This document shows, one piece after another, positions 8,677 to 16,664 of a DNA stretch of 64,000 nucleotides. A model generated the notes under the pieces. The model worked only from the letters and a program-made list of their open reading frames with translations, ran no database searches and was not told the origin of the DNA. This stretch comes from Pseudomonas marginalis (lineage in GTDB: Bacteria; Pseudomonadota; Gammaproteobacteria; Pseudomonadales; Pseudomonadaceae), in contig NZ_FNSU01000003.1 in assembly GCF_900105325.1 (NCBI RefSeq), forward strand, positions 3,423,501 through 3,487,500. The letters run 5' to 3'. The first letter of the stretch is position 1; every line of letters begins with the position of its first letter. The position numbers and the translations under genes were made by a program.

Positions 8677-8955
8677 ATGAAGCGTTCCGCTCTTGCTGGC
8701 TTGTTCATTACCGCTGCGATGTTGGCCTCCCCTGCTTTCGCTGCTGGCGAGCCAGACCTGTGCAAGATCAACCTGGACAAAATCAACAACGGTAAAGCGC
8801 TGCTCGCCACCGACACCAGTGGCAAAAGCGGCGAAATCGACACAGCCGTCTCCCAGGCCAAGGCTGCCCACGCCGCCGGTGACGACAAGAAGTGCATCGA
8901 AATCACCTCCAAGGCCCTGCAAGACCTGCAGAACCTGGACAAAGGCGGTCAATAA
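8677..8955 (+). CDS. Small secreted protein of unknown function
   Basis: 92 residues with a clear Sec signal peptide (MKRSALAGLFITAAMLASPAFA, cleavage after AFA), leaving about 70 periplasmic residues with two cysteines that could form a disulphide (DLCKIN and KKCIEI). The mature part is helical and Lys/Asp-rich. It is a single-gene unit with a strong AAGGAG site, preceded by a 7-bp hairpin (8588-8606) and followed by a terminator just before ssrA. I do not recognise a functional family. Confidence 0.8.
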   Translation: MKRSALAGLFITAAMLASPAFAAGEPDLCKINLDKINNGKALLATDTSGKSGEIDTAVSQAKAAHAAGDDKKCIEITSKALQDLQNLDKGGQ

Positions 8956-8961
8956 GCGCAG

Positions 8962-8983
8962 GGCCAACCTTCGGGTTGGCCTT
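8962..8983 (+). terminator. Hairpin terminator after the small secreted protein gene
   Basis: GGCCAACC (8962-8969), TTCG tetraloop, GGTTGGCC (8974-8981), followed by only a short T stretch. Confidence 0.6.
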
Positions 8984-9013
8984 CCGTGACCGTTTGGCGT
9001 ACACTGCACAGGC

Positions 9014-9043
9014 TTGTCACTCACTATGAAACAACGAGTTACA
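9014..9043 (+). promoter_or_regulatory. Putative ssrA promoter
   Basis: TTGTCA (9014-9019) and GTTACA (9038-9043) with an 18-bp spacer end 5 bp before the predicted 5' end of tmRNA at 9049. Confidence 0.45.
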
Positions 9044-9048
9044 AGCAC

Positions 9049-9445
9049 GGGGCCGTTTAGGATTCGACGCCGGTCGCGAAACTTTAGGTGCATGCCGAGT
9101 TGGTAACAGAACTCGTAAATCCACTGTTGCAACTACTTATAGTTGCCAATGACGAAAACTACGGCCAGGAATTCGCTATCGCTGCGTAAGCAGCCTTAGA
9201 CCTGAGCTTCTGGTACCTTCGGGTCCAGCAATCACCAGGGGATGTCTGTAAACCCAAAGTGATTGTCATATAGAACAGAATCGCCGTGCAGTACGTTGTG
9301 GACGAAGCGGCTAAAACTCACACAACTCGCCCAAAGCACCCTGCCCTTCGGGTCGCTGAGGGTTAACTTAATAGAAACGGCTACGCATGTAGTACCGACA
9401 GCGGAGTACTGGCGGACGGGGGTTCAAATCCCCCCGGCTCCACCA
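9049..9445 (+). ncRNA. ssrA: Transfer-messenger RNA (tmRNA)
   Basis: 397 nt. The 5' end GGGGCCGTTTAGGATTCGACG and the 3' end GGTTCAAATC...GGCTCCACCA form the tRNA-Ala-like domain, and the 5' GGGGCC pairs with the 3' GGCTCC. The tag reading frame (9145-9189) encodes ANDENYGQEFAIAA followed by TAA, ending in the small hydrophobic residues recognised by ClpXP. Its protein partner SmpB is encoded at 2380-2862. The last 26 bases are also the left attachment site of the prophage; the insertion leaves ssrA intact but replaces what lies beyond it. Confidence 0.97.
9420..9438 (+). other. Prophage attachment site attL in the ssrA 3' end
   Basis: GGGTTCAAATCCCCCCGGC (T-arm and acceptor side of the tRNA-like domain of tmRNA) is repeated exactly at 49121-49139. 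After the core, the left copy continues TCCACCA and the right copy CCACCA, one base shorter. Confidence 0.9.
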
Positions 9446-9462
9446 AACAAGCTATACAAATC

Positions 9463-9495
9463 AGGCACTTAGCGCTTATCGCAAGTGCCTTTTTT
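9463..9495 (+). terminator. Prophage-borne terminator now serving ssrA
   Basis: AGGCACTT (9463-9470) / AAGTGCCT (9483-9490) followed by a T-run. It lies just inside attL and so replaces the chromosomal ssrA terminator, which now sits beyond attR at 49157-49182. Both are followed by the same TTTTTTTGTGCCT string. Confidence 0.8.
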
Positions 9496-9564
9496 GTGCC
9501 TAAAAGGTTGGTTTTGGCTGGAGAATGCCAGCTTTATGACAGCATGACTTGGAGGTATGGCAGG

Positions 9565-10407
9565 ATGGAGTCAGTGGCGACCACGATTAAGGAGCGGGAC
9601 AAAGCCAGGAAGGATGTTGAAGATCTCCATCAAGAATCTGGCAGGGTGTACTTCATCCACTATTCCTGCGAATCGTTCGATAAGAATTCCTCAACCGGTT
9701 CCGTGAAGGTAGCGCAAATATCGATCGGCCGCCTTCTTAGCGGGGAAACACAATCATGGTCAATCCTCAAATCAGCTGAGCTCCAAGGTTGCCTTGATAC
9801 AATCCCAGAGAATTTCAATCGCCTCGAAAAAATTATGCTGGACGGATTCTTTCAATTCCTAAGCAAGCACGATGACTGCTATTTCGTGCATTGGAATATG
9901 AGGAACGATCATTATGGATTTCCCGCCCTGGAGCACCGTTACAGGGCGCTGGGTGGCGTTCCATGTGTTGTCCGGGATGCTCAAAAGATAAATCTCTCCA
10001 GATTATTATGGAGGCTGTATGGCGACCACTACGCCAACCACACTTCAAAAAGCGGAAAACCAGGCAGACTTTTCAGGCTAATCGAATTGAACAGCATCGG
10101 GGATAAAGGCGCACTGCTAGGTGAGGCAGAACCTAAAGCATTTGAAGCTGGCGATTACCTGAGGGTGCAAGAATCCACGCTCAGAAAACTGGAAATCTTC
10201 CACTGTATTTTTGAGCTCGCACGCCGAAAAAAACTGAAGACAGATACTAGCTGGCTAGACACGAGCCGCCTTCATCCATTATTTATACTCGACACGATTA
10301 AACGTCATTGGCTGGTGACGCTCATTTTGTTTGGAACATCCCTAATCACAGCGCTGATAAAATTGCAAGACTGGATCGAGCCTTTCTATTCAAATACAAA
10401 CAGTTAG
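9565..10407 (+). CDS. Prophage cargo protein, exonuclease-fold-like with C-terminal TM
   Basis: 280 residues, AT-rich. The start at 9565 was chosen because GGAGG lies 9 nt upstream. It has a VYFIHYSCESF strand followed by a mixed alpha/beta region, FVHWNMRNDHYGFPALEHR near residue 110, and one hydrophobic segment close to the C-terminus (WLVTLILFGTSLITALI). The order of these blocks loosely recalls DEDD/RNase H-like exonucleases, but the first acidic motif is degenerate (YSCES), so any nuclease activity is speculative. First gene inside attL, a usual place for phage-encoded defence or fitness genes. No family recognised with confidence. Confidence 0.7.
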   Translation: MESVATTIKERDKARKDVEDLHQESGRVYFIHYSCESFDKNSSTGSVKVAQISIGRLLSGETQSWSILKSAELQGCLDTIPENFNRLEKIMLDGFFQFLSKHDDCYFVHWNMRNDHYGFPALEHRYRALGGVPCVVRDAQKINLSRLLWRLYGDHYANHTSKSGKPGRLFRLIELNSIGDKGALLGEAEPKAFEAGDYLRVQESTLRKLEIFHCIFELARRKKLKTDTSWLDTSRLHPLFILDTIKRHWLVTLILFGTSLITALIKLQDWIEPFYSNTNS

Positions 10408-10467
10408 ATAAAATTTGTTCAACCGGGGTCGACTCGCGACTCGACTTGATAAAGGTGGCAGCTAAAC

Positions 10468-10974
10468 ATGGTCAGTCTCGTAGACTCAGCCCGGTGGGCC
10501 CCATTGATTGGCCGAATGTTCATCGCTTTTGGCAGCATCGAACGAACAACCCATCAATGCATCCATGATTGGGCAGGGAAAACAATTCATAAGCATTTTG
10601 CACGCGCTCCACTATCCTCACGAATCGACTTAGCCCGAGACCTCGCAAAGTCTCAAGATGCGCCAAAGGTAACCCAAGAGGCTTTCATCCATTCTCTTCT
10701 TACCGCAAAGAAACTTGCAGAAAGTCGCAATCTTGTTGCGCACAACCCGCTTTGCCTAGTAATACTCCAAGGTGCTCCCGACAACCCTTTACTCGAAGCT
10801 ATCGCTCATCACACTGACGATAGCAAACTCCTATCGTACGAGGCACTTGTTGAGATCGTTGAGCGCACTGAGCTCTGTGCGGAGGACCTTGTTCACAACT
10901 TCGTTGCCTTCCGATTAGCAAAGCTTGATTTAGGGAAATACGGCGTTACAAATAAGACCGGTTTTAAGGATTGA
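10468..10974 (+). CDS. Prophage cargo protein with HEPN-like RNxxxH motif
   Basis: 168 residues, mostly helical. The segment AESRNLVAHNPL (R87, N88, H92) matches the Rx4H pattern of HEPN ribonuclease folds, although a single motif is weak evidence. It lies in the AT-rich cargo block between attL and the dam-like gene, 60 bp after the previous gene, on the strand opposite to the late genes. HEPN proteins are often RNA-cleaving toxins. Function unproven. Confidence 0.65.
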   Translation: MVSLVDSARWAPLIGRMFIAFGSIERTTHQCIHDWAGKTIHKHFARAPLSSRIDLARDLAKSQDAPKVTQEAFIHSLLTAKKLAESRNLVAHNPLCLVILQGAPDNPLLEAIAHHTDDSKLLSYEALVEIVERTELCAEDLVHNFVAFRLAKLDLGKYGVTNKTGFKD

Positions 10975-11037
10975 AAATCCAATGTACAGCCAGCATTTTG
11001 GTATCACCCCATACCGGGTGAACACAGAGGGCATCAC

Positions 11038-11337
11038 ATGCCAAAGTTGACCAAAGCAGATTTGTATTATGAGTACAGTTGGAAGGTATCGGAAGGAGAC
11101 AACCCCAAGCTGATCAGTGAGGATGCTAATCATCTAAGCCGAAAGGAGGGTTACGAAATGCTGCTTTACCTCAATAGCTTGGTAAGCGCAAATAACGGTG
11201 ATCTAGAAAAGAGAACCCGCCTCATCGTCGAATGGATGCTGAAGGAAAAATATAAGTCAACGGCTCCAAGTCGTGAAACTGTAACAGCATGGGTCGTAAA
11301 AAATTTCACAGAAATGCAAAAAGATTACCCTCGCTAA
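11038..11337 (+). CDS. Hypothetical prophage cargo protein
   Basis: 99 residues, charged and helical (MPKLTKADLYYEYSWKVS...), AT-rich compared with the phage late genes. No signal peptide or TM segment and no recognised domain. It is in the left-end cargo block, co-directional with its neighbours. The 63-bp gap before it contains an inverted repeat around 10999-11022, possibly regulatory. Confidence 0.6.
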   Translation: MPKLTKADLYYEYSWKVSEGDNPKLISEDANHLSRKEGYEMLLYLNSLVSANNGDLEKRTRLIVEWMLKEKYKSTAPSRETVTAWVVKNFTEMQKDYPR

Positions 11338-11388
11338 AAAGCAGAGATATTATTTGCTTATCGTTTGCTCTATTGAATGGAAATATTT

Positions 11389-11718
11389 ATGAGCACCTAC
11401 TTTTCTCGTCTAGGTATTAGCTCCTGCGAAATAGGCGGGTTGGTAGCTGAATCGCTCCTGCATGACTTGCGCGTGAACAATTTCACCTTCACAAATTTCC
11501 CCGAGGTGATTACTGAATGGGACGAAAATAATTTTTTTATTAAGCTTCGAGCACATGACTACACAACTGAATCAGAGCCGTTCACATATGAAGAAATAAA
11601 GGCACTATTGAAAACGTTCAGTGCCAAAAAACCTTTTGACAAATCGTTCTTCAACAAAATTCAGAACCTAGTAGTTCAACTTGAATCCCTAATTGGAAAG
11701 TCCCGCGACAATATATGA
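11389..11718 (+). CDS. Hypothetical prophage cargo protein
   Basis: 109 residues from the ATG at 11389 (a second ATG 12 bp upstream has no ribosome site). Soluble, acidic, with many Phe and Asn residues (VNNFTFTNFPEVITEWDENNFF). No known domain seen. It is the last of the four left-end cargo genes, before a terminator shared with the converging methylase gene. Confidence 0.58.
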   Translation: MSTYFSRLGISSCEIGGLVAESLLHDLRVNNFTFTNFPEVITEWDENNFFIKLRAHDYTTESEPFTYEEIKALLKTFSAKKPFDKSFFNKIQNLVVQLESLIGKSRDNI

Positions 11719-11740
11719 CTTCAACCAAAAACTTAAATAA

Positions 11741-11763
11741 TCGGCGGAGTAATAGCCCGCCGA
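11741..11763. terminator. Bidirectional terminator between cargo and methylase genes
   Basis: TCGGCGG (11741-11747) / CCGCCGA (11757-11763) with a 9-nt loop, followed by a T-rich stretch on the plus strand. It lies between convergent genes. Confidence 0.6.
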
Positions 11764-11773
11764 CTTTCTCTTT

Positions 11774-12568
11774 TCAGAACAACCCTCCCAATGCTGCCGG
11801 CTCCCAATTCATAATCACGAGTTCTCCGCTGACATCGGCTTTCCCCTGCCGCTGATTCGCCGTGCTGTACCGGATGCCCACTGTCTCAAAGTGAAACCCC
11901 TTAAACACGTGCCGGATGTCAGGGTGATCATTGATGCTGACCATCACCTTGCCCTCGCAGCGCCTCATGAATTCGGCCATCCGCTCATAGTTTTCAAAGC
12001 GAAAATCCACGCCATAGCCGGCGGTCTGCCAGTAAGGCGGATCCATGTAGTGGAAGGTATGCGCGCGATCATAGCGCTCAGCGCAGTCAAGCCAGGGGAG
12101 GTTTTCGACGTAAGTGCCGGACAACCGCTGCCATGCTGCAGACAGGTTCTCCTCGATCCGCAACAGGTTGATGGCCGGGCCAGTGGTTGCGGTACCAAAC
12201 GTCTGTCCTGTCACCTTGCCGGCAAAGGCATGGTGCTGCAGGTAGAAAAACCGAGCAGCGCGCTGGATGTCGGTGAGGGTTTCAGGGCGAGTCATCTTCT
12301 GCCATTCGAACACCTGGCGAGAACTGAGTGCCCATTTGAACTGGCGCACAAATTCTTCCAGGTGGTTCTGCACGACGCGGTACAGCGTCACCAGGTCGCC
12401 GTTGATGTCATTCAGAACTTCAACGGGCGCGGCCTGTGGTCGCATGAAGTAAAGCGCGGCGCCGCCGGCAAAGACTTCAACGTAGCATTCGTGGGGTGGG
12501 AAGAGCGGGATGAGGCGATCGGCTAGGCGGCGTTTGCCGCCCATCCAAGGGATGATGGGTGTGGACAT
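11774..12568 (-). CDS. D12-class DNA adenine N6-methyltransferase
   Basis: 264 residues of the Dam (D12) family. It has PWMGGKRRLADRLIPLFP (SAM motif I region), FAGGAALYF and the catalytic DPPYW motif (HYMDPPYWQTAGYG). It probably methylates adenine in phage or host DNA, protecting the phage from restriction. It is the last gene of the late minus-strand block; Mu-like phages often place a DNA-modification gene at this end. No restriction enzyme partner is nearby, so it is an orphan methylase. Confidence 0.9.
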   Translation of the reverse strand: MSTPIIPWMGGKRRLADRLIPLFPPHECYVEVFAGGAALYFMRPQAAPVEVLNDINGDLVTLYRVVQNHLEEFVRQFKWALSSRQVFEWQKMTRPETLTDIQRAARFFYLQHHAFAGKVTGQTFGTATTGPAINLLRIEENLSAAWQRLSGTYVENLPWLDCAERYDRAHTFHYMDPPYWQTAGYGVDFRFENYERMAEFMRRCEGKVMVSINDHPDIRHVFKGFHFETVGIRYSTANQRQGKADVSGELVIMNWEPAALGGLF

Positions 12569-12717
12569 ATTAAAGCAAGACCTTTGCTGTATGAATAAAC
12601 AGTGCTAGGCTCGTTTCGCTTTGTGCACGAAGCAGGAGCCTTGGCTGGACTTGCAGGGGAACGCTGCAGGGAAGGTGGCCGAGCTGGATGTTGACGCATC
12701 CTGTTCGACCGCTCCTT

Positions 12718-13230
12718 TCATTTCGATGTAGAGACTTCTTTTGCATAGGCTTGGCACGCACGCAGCGCGATCAGTCCTTTGTCGCCGGCATCGGTGATGC
12801 CGATAATTCGTTGAGCATGCGCTGGGTCAAGTTGGGCTCGACGGGCTGCATGAACCACGCCGAAGGCGCCGGGGGTGGCAGGCACGTTGCAGCCACTGAC
12901 TGAATCCGTGGCGTCGAGAAGGACTGACAGCCGCACATCAGCAGTGGCAAGGCGATCACGCAGAGCAGCCTGGTTACGTTGGGCATCGGAAAGTTCTCGA
13001 CTGTGTTGTTGGTCAGCAGCAGAAAGCCGCTGCTCGGTAGCCAGGCGCTTATCCTGCTCGGCCTGGACTTGGGCTGTGGCGGCATTGCTGATCGATGACA
13101 GATCCGCCAGATGCAACTCGGCCTGATTGGCCAATTTCCCGTCGTAGCGCCAAGTCTGCACCTGCCAAGCGGATCCGAAGGCAATGCCCATCGCCACAAG
13201 CAGGCATGCCAGCTTCTGCAAAATAGTCAT
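12718..13230 (-). CDS. Rz-like inner-membrane spanin
   Basis: 170 residues: N-terminal signal anchor (LQKLACLLVAMGIAFGSAWQVQ) then a long periplasmic coiled coil rich in Gln, Ala and Arg. It is the i-spanin that fuses inner and outer membranes at the last step of lysis. ATG at 13230 chosen, with AGGA upstream; a GTG immediately before is less likely. The Rz1 partner is fully nested in another frame. It follows the endolysin gene and a DUF6527-type gene. Confidence 0.85.
   Translation of the reverse strand: MTILQKLACLLVAMGIAFGSAWQVQTWRYDGKLANQAELHLADLSSISNAATAQVQAEQDKRLATEQRLSAADQQHSRELSDAQRNQAALRDRLATADVRLSVLLDATDSVSGCNVPATPGAFGVVHAARRAQLDPAHAQRIIGITDAGDKGLIALRACQAYAKEVSTSK
12771..12986 (-). 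CDS. Rz1-like outer-membrane spanin lipoprotein, nested in Rz
   Basis: 71 residues in a different frame inside the Rz gene, the classical Rz/Rz1 nested arrangement. It starts MPNVTRLLCVIALPLLMCGC with a lipobox (LMCGC), then a Pro-containing periplasmic stretch (TCLPPPAPSA). The lipoprotein anchors in the outer membrane and pairs with Rz. The start at 12986 was chosen because it begins directly before the signal peptide. Confidence 0.82.
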   Translation of the reverse strand: MPNVTRLLCVIALPLLMCGCQSFSTPRIQSVAATCLPPPAPSAWFMQPVEPNLTQRMLNELSASPMPATKD

Positions 13231-13232
13231 CA

Positions 13233-13544
13233 CTAATCCTCCCAGCCAGGCAGATCAACGGTCTGGCCTGCCAGTTCGTGCGTACAATCGTCCAAGAACT
13301 GAATGCGCCCATCAGTCACGAACGAATGGCAAACCCGTGGGCCGTCCGACCAGGTGTAGCGGACCAATATCGACGGTGTGAAAGTGGGTGCATTGACGTT
13401 GCCGTTCCAGCCCCAGCGCGGACCAGGGCCTGCACCATGGGAAATACCGTGGGCCATGCCACAGCCTGGGCATTCAAAGAAAAGACTGTCGTCCTCGGCC
13501 TTAGCCAGCACCCGCGACAACCTGGTGAAGCCTGTACCGCTCAT
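13233..13544 (-). CDS. DUF6527-like small phage protein
   Basis: 103 residues. It contains a zinc-type pair ECPGCGMAHGI and conserved GWNGNVNAPTFTPSILV and CHSFVTDGRIQFLDDCTHEL blocks, seen in a family of small phage proteins found beside lysis genes and now grouped as DUF6527. Function is unknown. It overlaps the endolysin stop by 4 bp (ATGA), so it is in the lysis operon. Confidence 0.75.
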   Translation of the reverse strand: MSGTGFTRLSRVLAKAEDDSLFFECPGCGMAHGISHGAGPGPRWGWNGNVNAPTFTPSILVRYTWSDGPRVCHSFVTDGRIQFLDDCTHELAGQTVDLPGWED

Positions 13545-14074
13545 GCCAGCACCTTCAGCGCCCTGTCGTACAGCGCCTGCCTATCATCCTGCCCGGTGAG
13601 CCCACCATTGATGCGGCGCGTAATCTTCACGAACTCGCCGCGATCCGCCAGGGCATTCAGTCCGCGCGTCGACCAGAACCACGCAGCCGACATGGCGGCG
13701 TGCTGCGGCAGCTCGAGGAAGTCGGGGTGATTGATCAGGTCCAAGCCCAACGCCTCTCCGCACGCCGTGTAGTTTGCCCGACCGGTGATCTGGATCAGGC
13801 CACGGCCACGGTATCTGGAGCCGTCTCCCTTCAGGGTGTTGCCTAGATCGGCGCGACCTTCATACCCGGCCTGCTGTGCAGTCGGCCCCCAGATCTCACG
13901 CACGTGAACCAACTGGCCAGACTCATGCCCGATCTGGGCGATGAATGCCGCGACCCGATGCGGCGTATCGATCGCGTACTGGCTCATGGCAGCGTTAAGC
14001 CCGAGGATAAAAATGCCGGCGCGCCAGCCGGCTCGGGGAAGTATCTGCAGCAACTGCTGCTCGGTAATCGGCAT
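13541..14074 (-). CDS. GH19 chitinase-class endolysin
   Basis: 177 residues of glycoside hydrolase family 19. Catalytic region IAQIGHESGQ (first acidic residue), then DGSRYRGRGLIQITGRANY, the signature of phage GH19 muramidases, and WFWSTRGLNALAD. It cleaves peptidoglycan during lysis; it has no signal peptide and so depends on the holin at 35914-36258. A terminator-like hairpin lies directly upstream. Confidence 0.92.
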   Translation of the reverse strand: MPITEQQLLQILPRAGWRAGIFILGLNAAMSQYAIDTPHRVAAFIAQIGHESGQLVHVREIWGPTAQQAGYEGRADLGNTLKGDGSRYRGRGLIQITGRANYTACGEALGLDLINHPDFLELPQHAAMSAAWFWSTRGLNALADRGEFVKITRRINGGLTGQDDRQALYDRALKVLA

Positions 14075-14090
14075 ACTTTTCTCCAGACGT

Positions 14091-14113
14091 AAAAAACCCG
14101 CACTTGGCGGGTT
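14091..14113 (-). terminator. Intra-operon hairpin, AAAAAACCCGC type
   Basis: Read on the minus strand: AACCCGC, 5-nt loop, GCGGGTT, then T6. It lies between the tail lectin-like gene and the endolysin gene. One of five similar hairpins in the late block. Confidence 0.75.
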
Positions 14114-14141
14114 CGACGAAACAACGGGAATGTACTGGCTG

Positions 14142-14987
14142 CTACGAGAGGTAGCCCCCGGCGGCTTCTGCGTCGTCGGCCAAGATATTGGCCACGACCA
14201 GGTCAGCGCGATCGGTCAGATTCCACAACGATGGACGCCCTATGTAGACGTTAGGAGCGTAGGTGGTGATAAAGCTGCCACCCGCACGGCCAATGCATGG
14301 AGTAGTTGCTGGGACCACGATGGTAGCGTCAGTGTAAGCACCACTCCCGCTCGCTATTTTCACGCCATCCGAATACACATTGACGGTGTACGTGTGTGCA
14401 ACATCATTCACCGACCACTCAACGGCCAGCTGGTGCAGGTTGCCGTCCAATATGGCGGCCAGAGCTGAAGCTGAAATATCAAGGGCGCCGGCGGAGCTCG
14501 CGGAGATCGGAAAAATCACAGTGGCTTTGGCAATCGTGCCCGCCGAATTGGTCAGCGTGATGCCCCACTGCGCCGTCGTCGTGGTGTTATTGAGAACGCC
14601 GATTAGGGAGTAGGTCGACCCAGAGGCAGCCCAACCGGACGCAGGTGCCTTCAGCCAGGCGATCGACAGAAACCGCCGGCAAGTGGACGGCAGCAAAAAG
14701 CTGTTGGGCAAGTTGAGTTTTGGACTGGTCACCGTACTCGGAATGCCAAGGAGCCCTTGCGTCACAGCACCCAGCGCGGTAGCAGCAGTAGCCACAGCCC
14801 GGTCATTGGTAAGGCTGAGCATCTGCGCACCGGCGGCGATCGCGCCGCTGCCCGTATAGCAATCGTCGTTGCTGAAATCGAGCAGCGCCATGGTGGCACC
14901 ACGCACGATGGAGTCGTCCAGCTCGATGTACGGGATCAGGTTGTTCGGGTCGTAGAACGCGGCGTCAGAGAGGATTTGGGTGGTCAT
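14142..14987 (-). CDS. Tail-tip lectin-like (LamG/concanavalin-fold) protein
   Basis: 281 residues, rich in Ser, Thr, Ala and Gly, with alternating beta-strands (FLSIAWLKAPASG, YSLIGVLNNTTTTAQWGITLTN, HTYTVNVYSDGVKIASG, NVYIGRPSLWN). This is the pattern of a concanavalin A-like jelly roll used by phage tails to bind surface glycans. It follows the SGNH-hydrolase tail protein by 3 bp, so the two are probably co-assembled at the tail tip. Assignment rests on fold-like features and position. Confidence 0.6.
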   Translation of the reverse strand: MTTQILSDAAFYDPNNLIPYIELDDSIVRGATMALLDFSNDDCYTGSGAIAAGAQMLSLTNDRAVATAATALGAVTQGLLGIPSTVTSPKLNLPNSFLLPSTCRRFLSIAWLKAPASGWAASGSTYSLIGVLNNTTTTAQWGITLTNSAGTIAKATVIFPISASSAGALDISASALAAILDGNLHQLAVEWSVNDVAHTYTVNVYSDGVKIASGSGAYTDATIVVPATTPCIGRAGGSFITTYAPNVYIGRPSLWNLTDRADLVVANILADDAEAAGGYLS

Positions 14988-14990
14988 GTT

Positions 14991-16589
14991 TCAGTATCCC
15001 TTACGGTTGATGATGGCAGCCGCAGCCGCTCGTATGTACGCATGCCCCGTTGCCGGCAACCAATGCAGTCCGTCGGACGTTAGCGATGGAGGCACACGAC
15101 CGTCGGCCACTGCGTCGACGTCGGCGGTGAGGCTGGTATCCGGGTGACGCATGAGCACCTGGCGCGACACAACCACGTACTCACCAAACAGCTCTTGCGC
15201 GTAGCGCTCCAGCTCTACGATCGCAGCGTACTTGGCCGGTCCCGAAGCGATACCTTCGCCCGACATGTTCGGCGGGGTGACCATGACGCACCGCTTGTTG
15301 AGCGTGCGCTGCCAGTTCCTCACCGCCAGCCAGTCGCGCTTAACGGTCGCTGTGTCTTGGAAGTTGTTCCGACCCATGGCAATCAGTAGGGTGTCGTACT
15401 CATGCCCAGCGGCCCATACCGACTCGGTGGGCACACCTATCTCTACAGGCAGATCCGCTGAGAGTTGTCCTGCATCAGGCGTGAACACCAACGCAGTGGG
15501 TACCTCACCGGTAAACGTGGCGCTGGAGAATGTGCCCAGCACGCCAGAAACGCGAGCACGCCAGGTCGGCCCAGTGCCCTGTGACGATATAGGCCAGACA
15601 GTGGTCAAGGTCACCCCGTCCGGGGCGAGCATCTGAGAGGTCGATACAGTCGTTGCACCCGACGCCAGAATCTTGTTGTTCTGAAGCGTGAGCAGGAACG
15701 GTAACGCACCGAGGCGCCCGGCCTGCTGAGAGGACGTCTGCCCGCCGACTGCCAGATTCGTCAGGGTACGACTCTGATCCGTCAGCGCCGGAATCAAGGT
15801 GCGCACCCATGAATCCGCGTAGGCAGACAGCGAGTCACCCGCAACGATTAGGTTTGTGTTTGGGGTGAGCATCTGATTGATGCTGGCCAGCTTGGCAGCG
15901 AACGCGGCACCATCGCCAAGCGCGTCCAACTCGCGAAGGATGTCACGGCCCCACACTTTGAATCGGCCCGTTCTGGTCAGCGTCAACGGCGCCTTGCCCT
16001 GACTGTCCCCAAATGCGATTGCGCCACCTCGGGCACTGCCACTGAACAAGACATTTTTAGCCACGCCTAGGGCCACACCCAACTCTGCAAATATATCCCG
16101 GCCCAGGACAATAAAGCCGCCGGACCTGGTGATTCGCAGTGCCGACTTTCCGACTTGATCCAGAATACGTAACACGTCGCGACTGCCCGTCTTACGGATA
16201 AGGTTCAGGATGCCGTCCGCACTCGGGTAGCGCTTTCGCTCAGTCGCCACGCCGGCGACGTTCTCGTACAGGATCAAATATTCATCGGCGTCGGGCGACG
16301 GCACACTGAAATAGCCGCCAGATACTGTTCCAGCCAACCCTAGTGCGATCGATGGATAAGTCATCGCACCGGCCATCTGCGAAGCTACCTCAGTCAACGA
16401 CGCTGTGACTTTGGCCTGAGACAACACCGCCTGCTTGGCCAGCGACGGTACCAGTCCTGATTCGGTAAGCACGTCCGTCGACGCGTCACCGTTGACAACC
16501 GCATGCTGCGTTTGTGCTGAGGAAGTGGCAAGTTCAGCCGCCTCAGCCAACTGGCCGGCGTAAGCCTCCAGTGCTGAAATATCGGTCAT
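14991..16589 (-). CDS. Tail fibre protein with SGNH/GDSL hydrolase domain
   Basis: 532 residues. The N-terminal 240 residues are fibre-like (helical start, then beta-rich GRDI-containing repeats). An SGNH esterase domain follows: block I LIVAGDSLSAYADSW, block III-like IAMGRNNF, block V SDGLHWLPATGH with the Asp-x-x-His pair. Such domains deacetylate surface polysaccharide such as O-antigen during adsorption. It is preceded by a hairpin and sits between the collar-type fibre and the lectin-like gene. Substrate unknown. Confidence 0.85.
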   Translation of the reverse strand: MTDISALEAYAGQLAEAAELATSSAQTQHAVVNGDASTDVLTESGLVPSLAKQAVLSQAKVTASLTEVASQMAGAMTYPSIALGLAGTVSGGYFSVPSPDADEYLILYENVAGVATERKRYPSADGILNLIRKTGSRDVLRILDQVGKSALRITRSGGFIVLGRDIFAELGVALGVAKNVLFSGSARGGAIAFGDSQGKAPLTLTRTGRFKVWGRDILRELDALGDGAAFAAKLASINQMLTPNTNLIVAGDSLSAYADSWVRTLIPALTDQSRTLTNLAVGGQTSSQQAGRLGALPFLLTLQNNKILASGATTVSTSQMLAPDGVTLTTVWPISSQGTGPTWRARVSGVLGTFSSATFTGEVPTALVFTPDAGQLSADLPVEIGVPTESVWAAGHEYDTLLIAMGRNNFQDTATVKRDWLAVRNWQRTLNKRCVMVTPPNMSGEGIASGPAKYAAIVELERYAQELFGEYVVVSRQVLMRHPDTSLTADVDAVADGRVPPSLTSDGLHWLPATGHAYIRAAAAAIINRKGY

Positions 16590-16606
16590 TCACGTTTCTC
16601 CAGTCG

Positions 16607-16627
16607 AAAAAAAACCCGCATTGCGGG
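16607..16627 (-). terminator. Intra-operon hairpin, AAAACCCGC type
   Basis: Minus strand: CCCGC, 3-nt loop, GCGGG, then T8. It lies between the two tail fibre genes. Confidence 0.75.
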
Positions 16628-16664
16628 GCGGTTGTTCCTTTAAGTACTGCGCGCAGAGCACGGG

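Noticed and set aside
9049..9445. Short plus-strand frames inside ssrA
   Set aside because: The region is tmRNA; only the 14-codon tag at 9145-9189 is translated.
12570..12761. 63-codon frame on the minus strand between Rz and the methylase gene, at first read as a Com-like regulator
   Set aside because: It lacks the two Cys pairs of Com, overlaps Rz by 44 bp and has no family-like composition.
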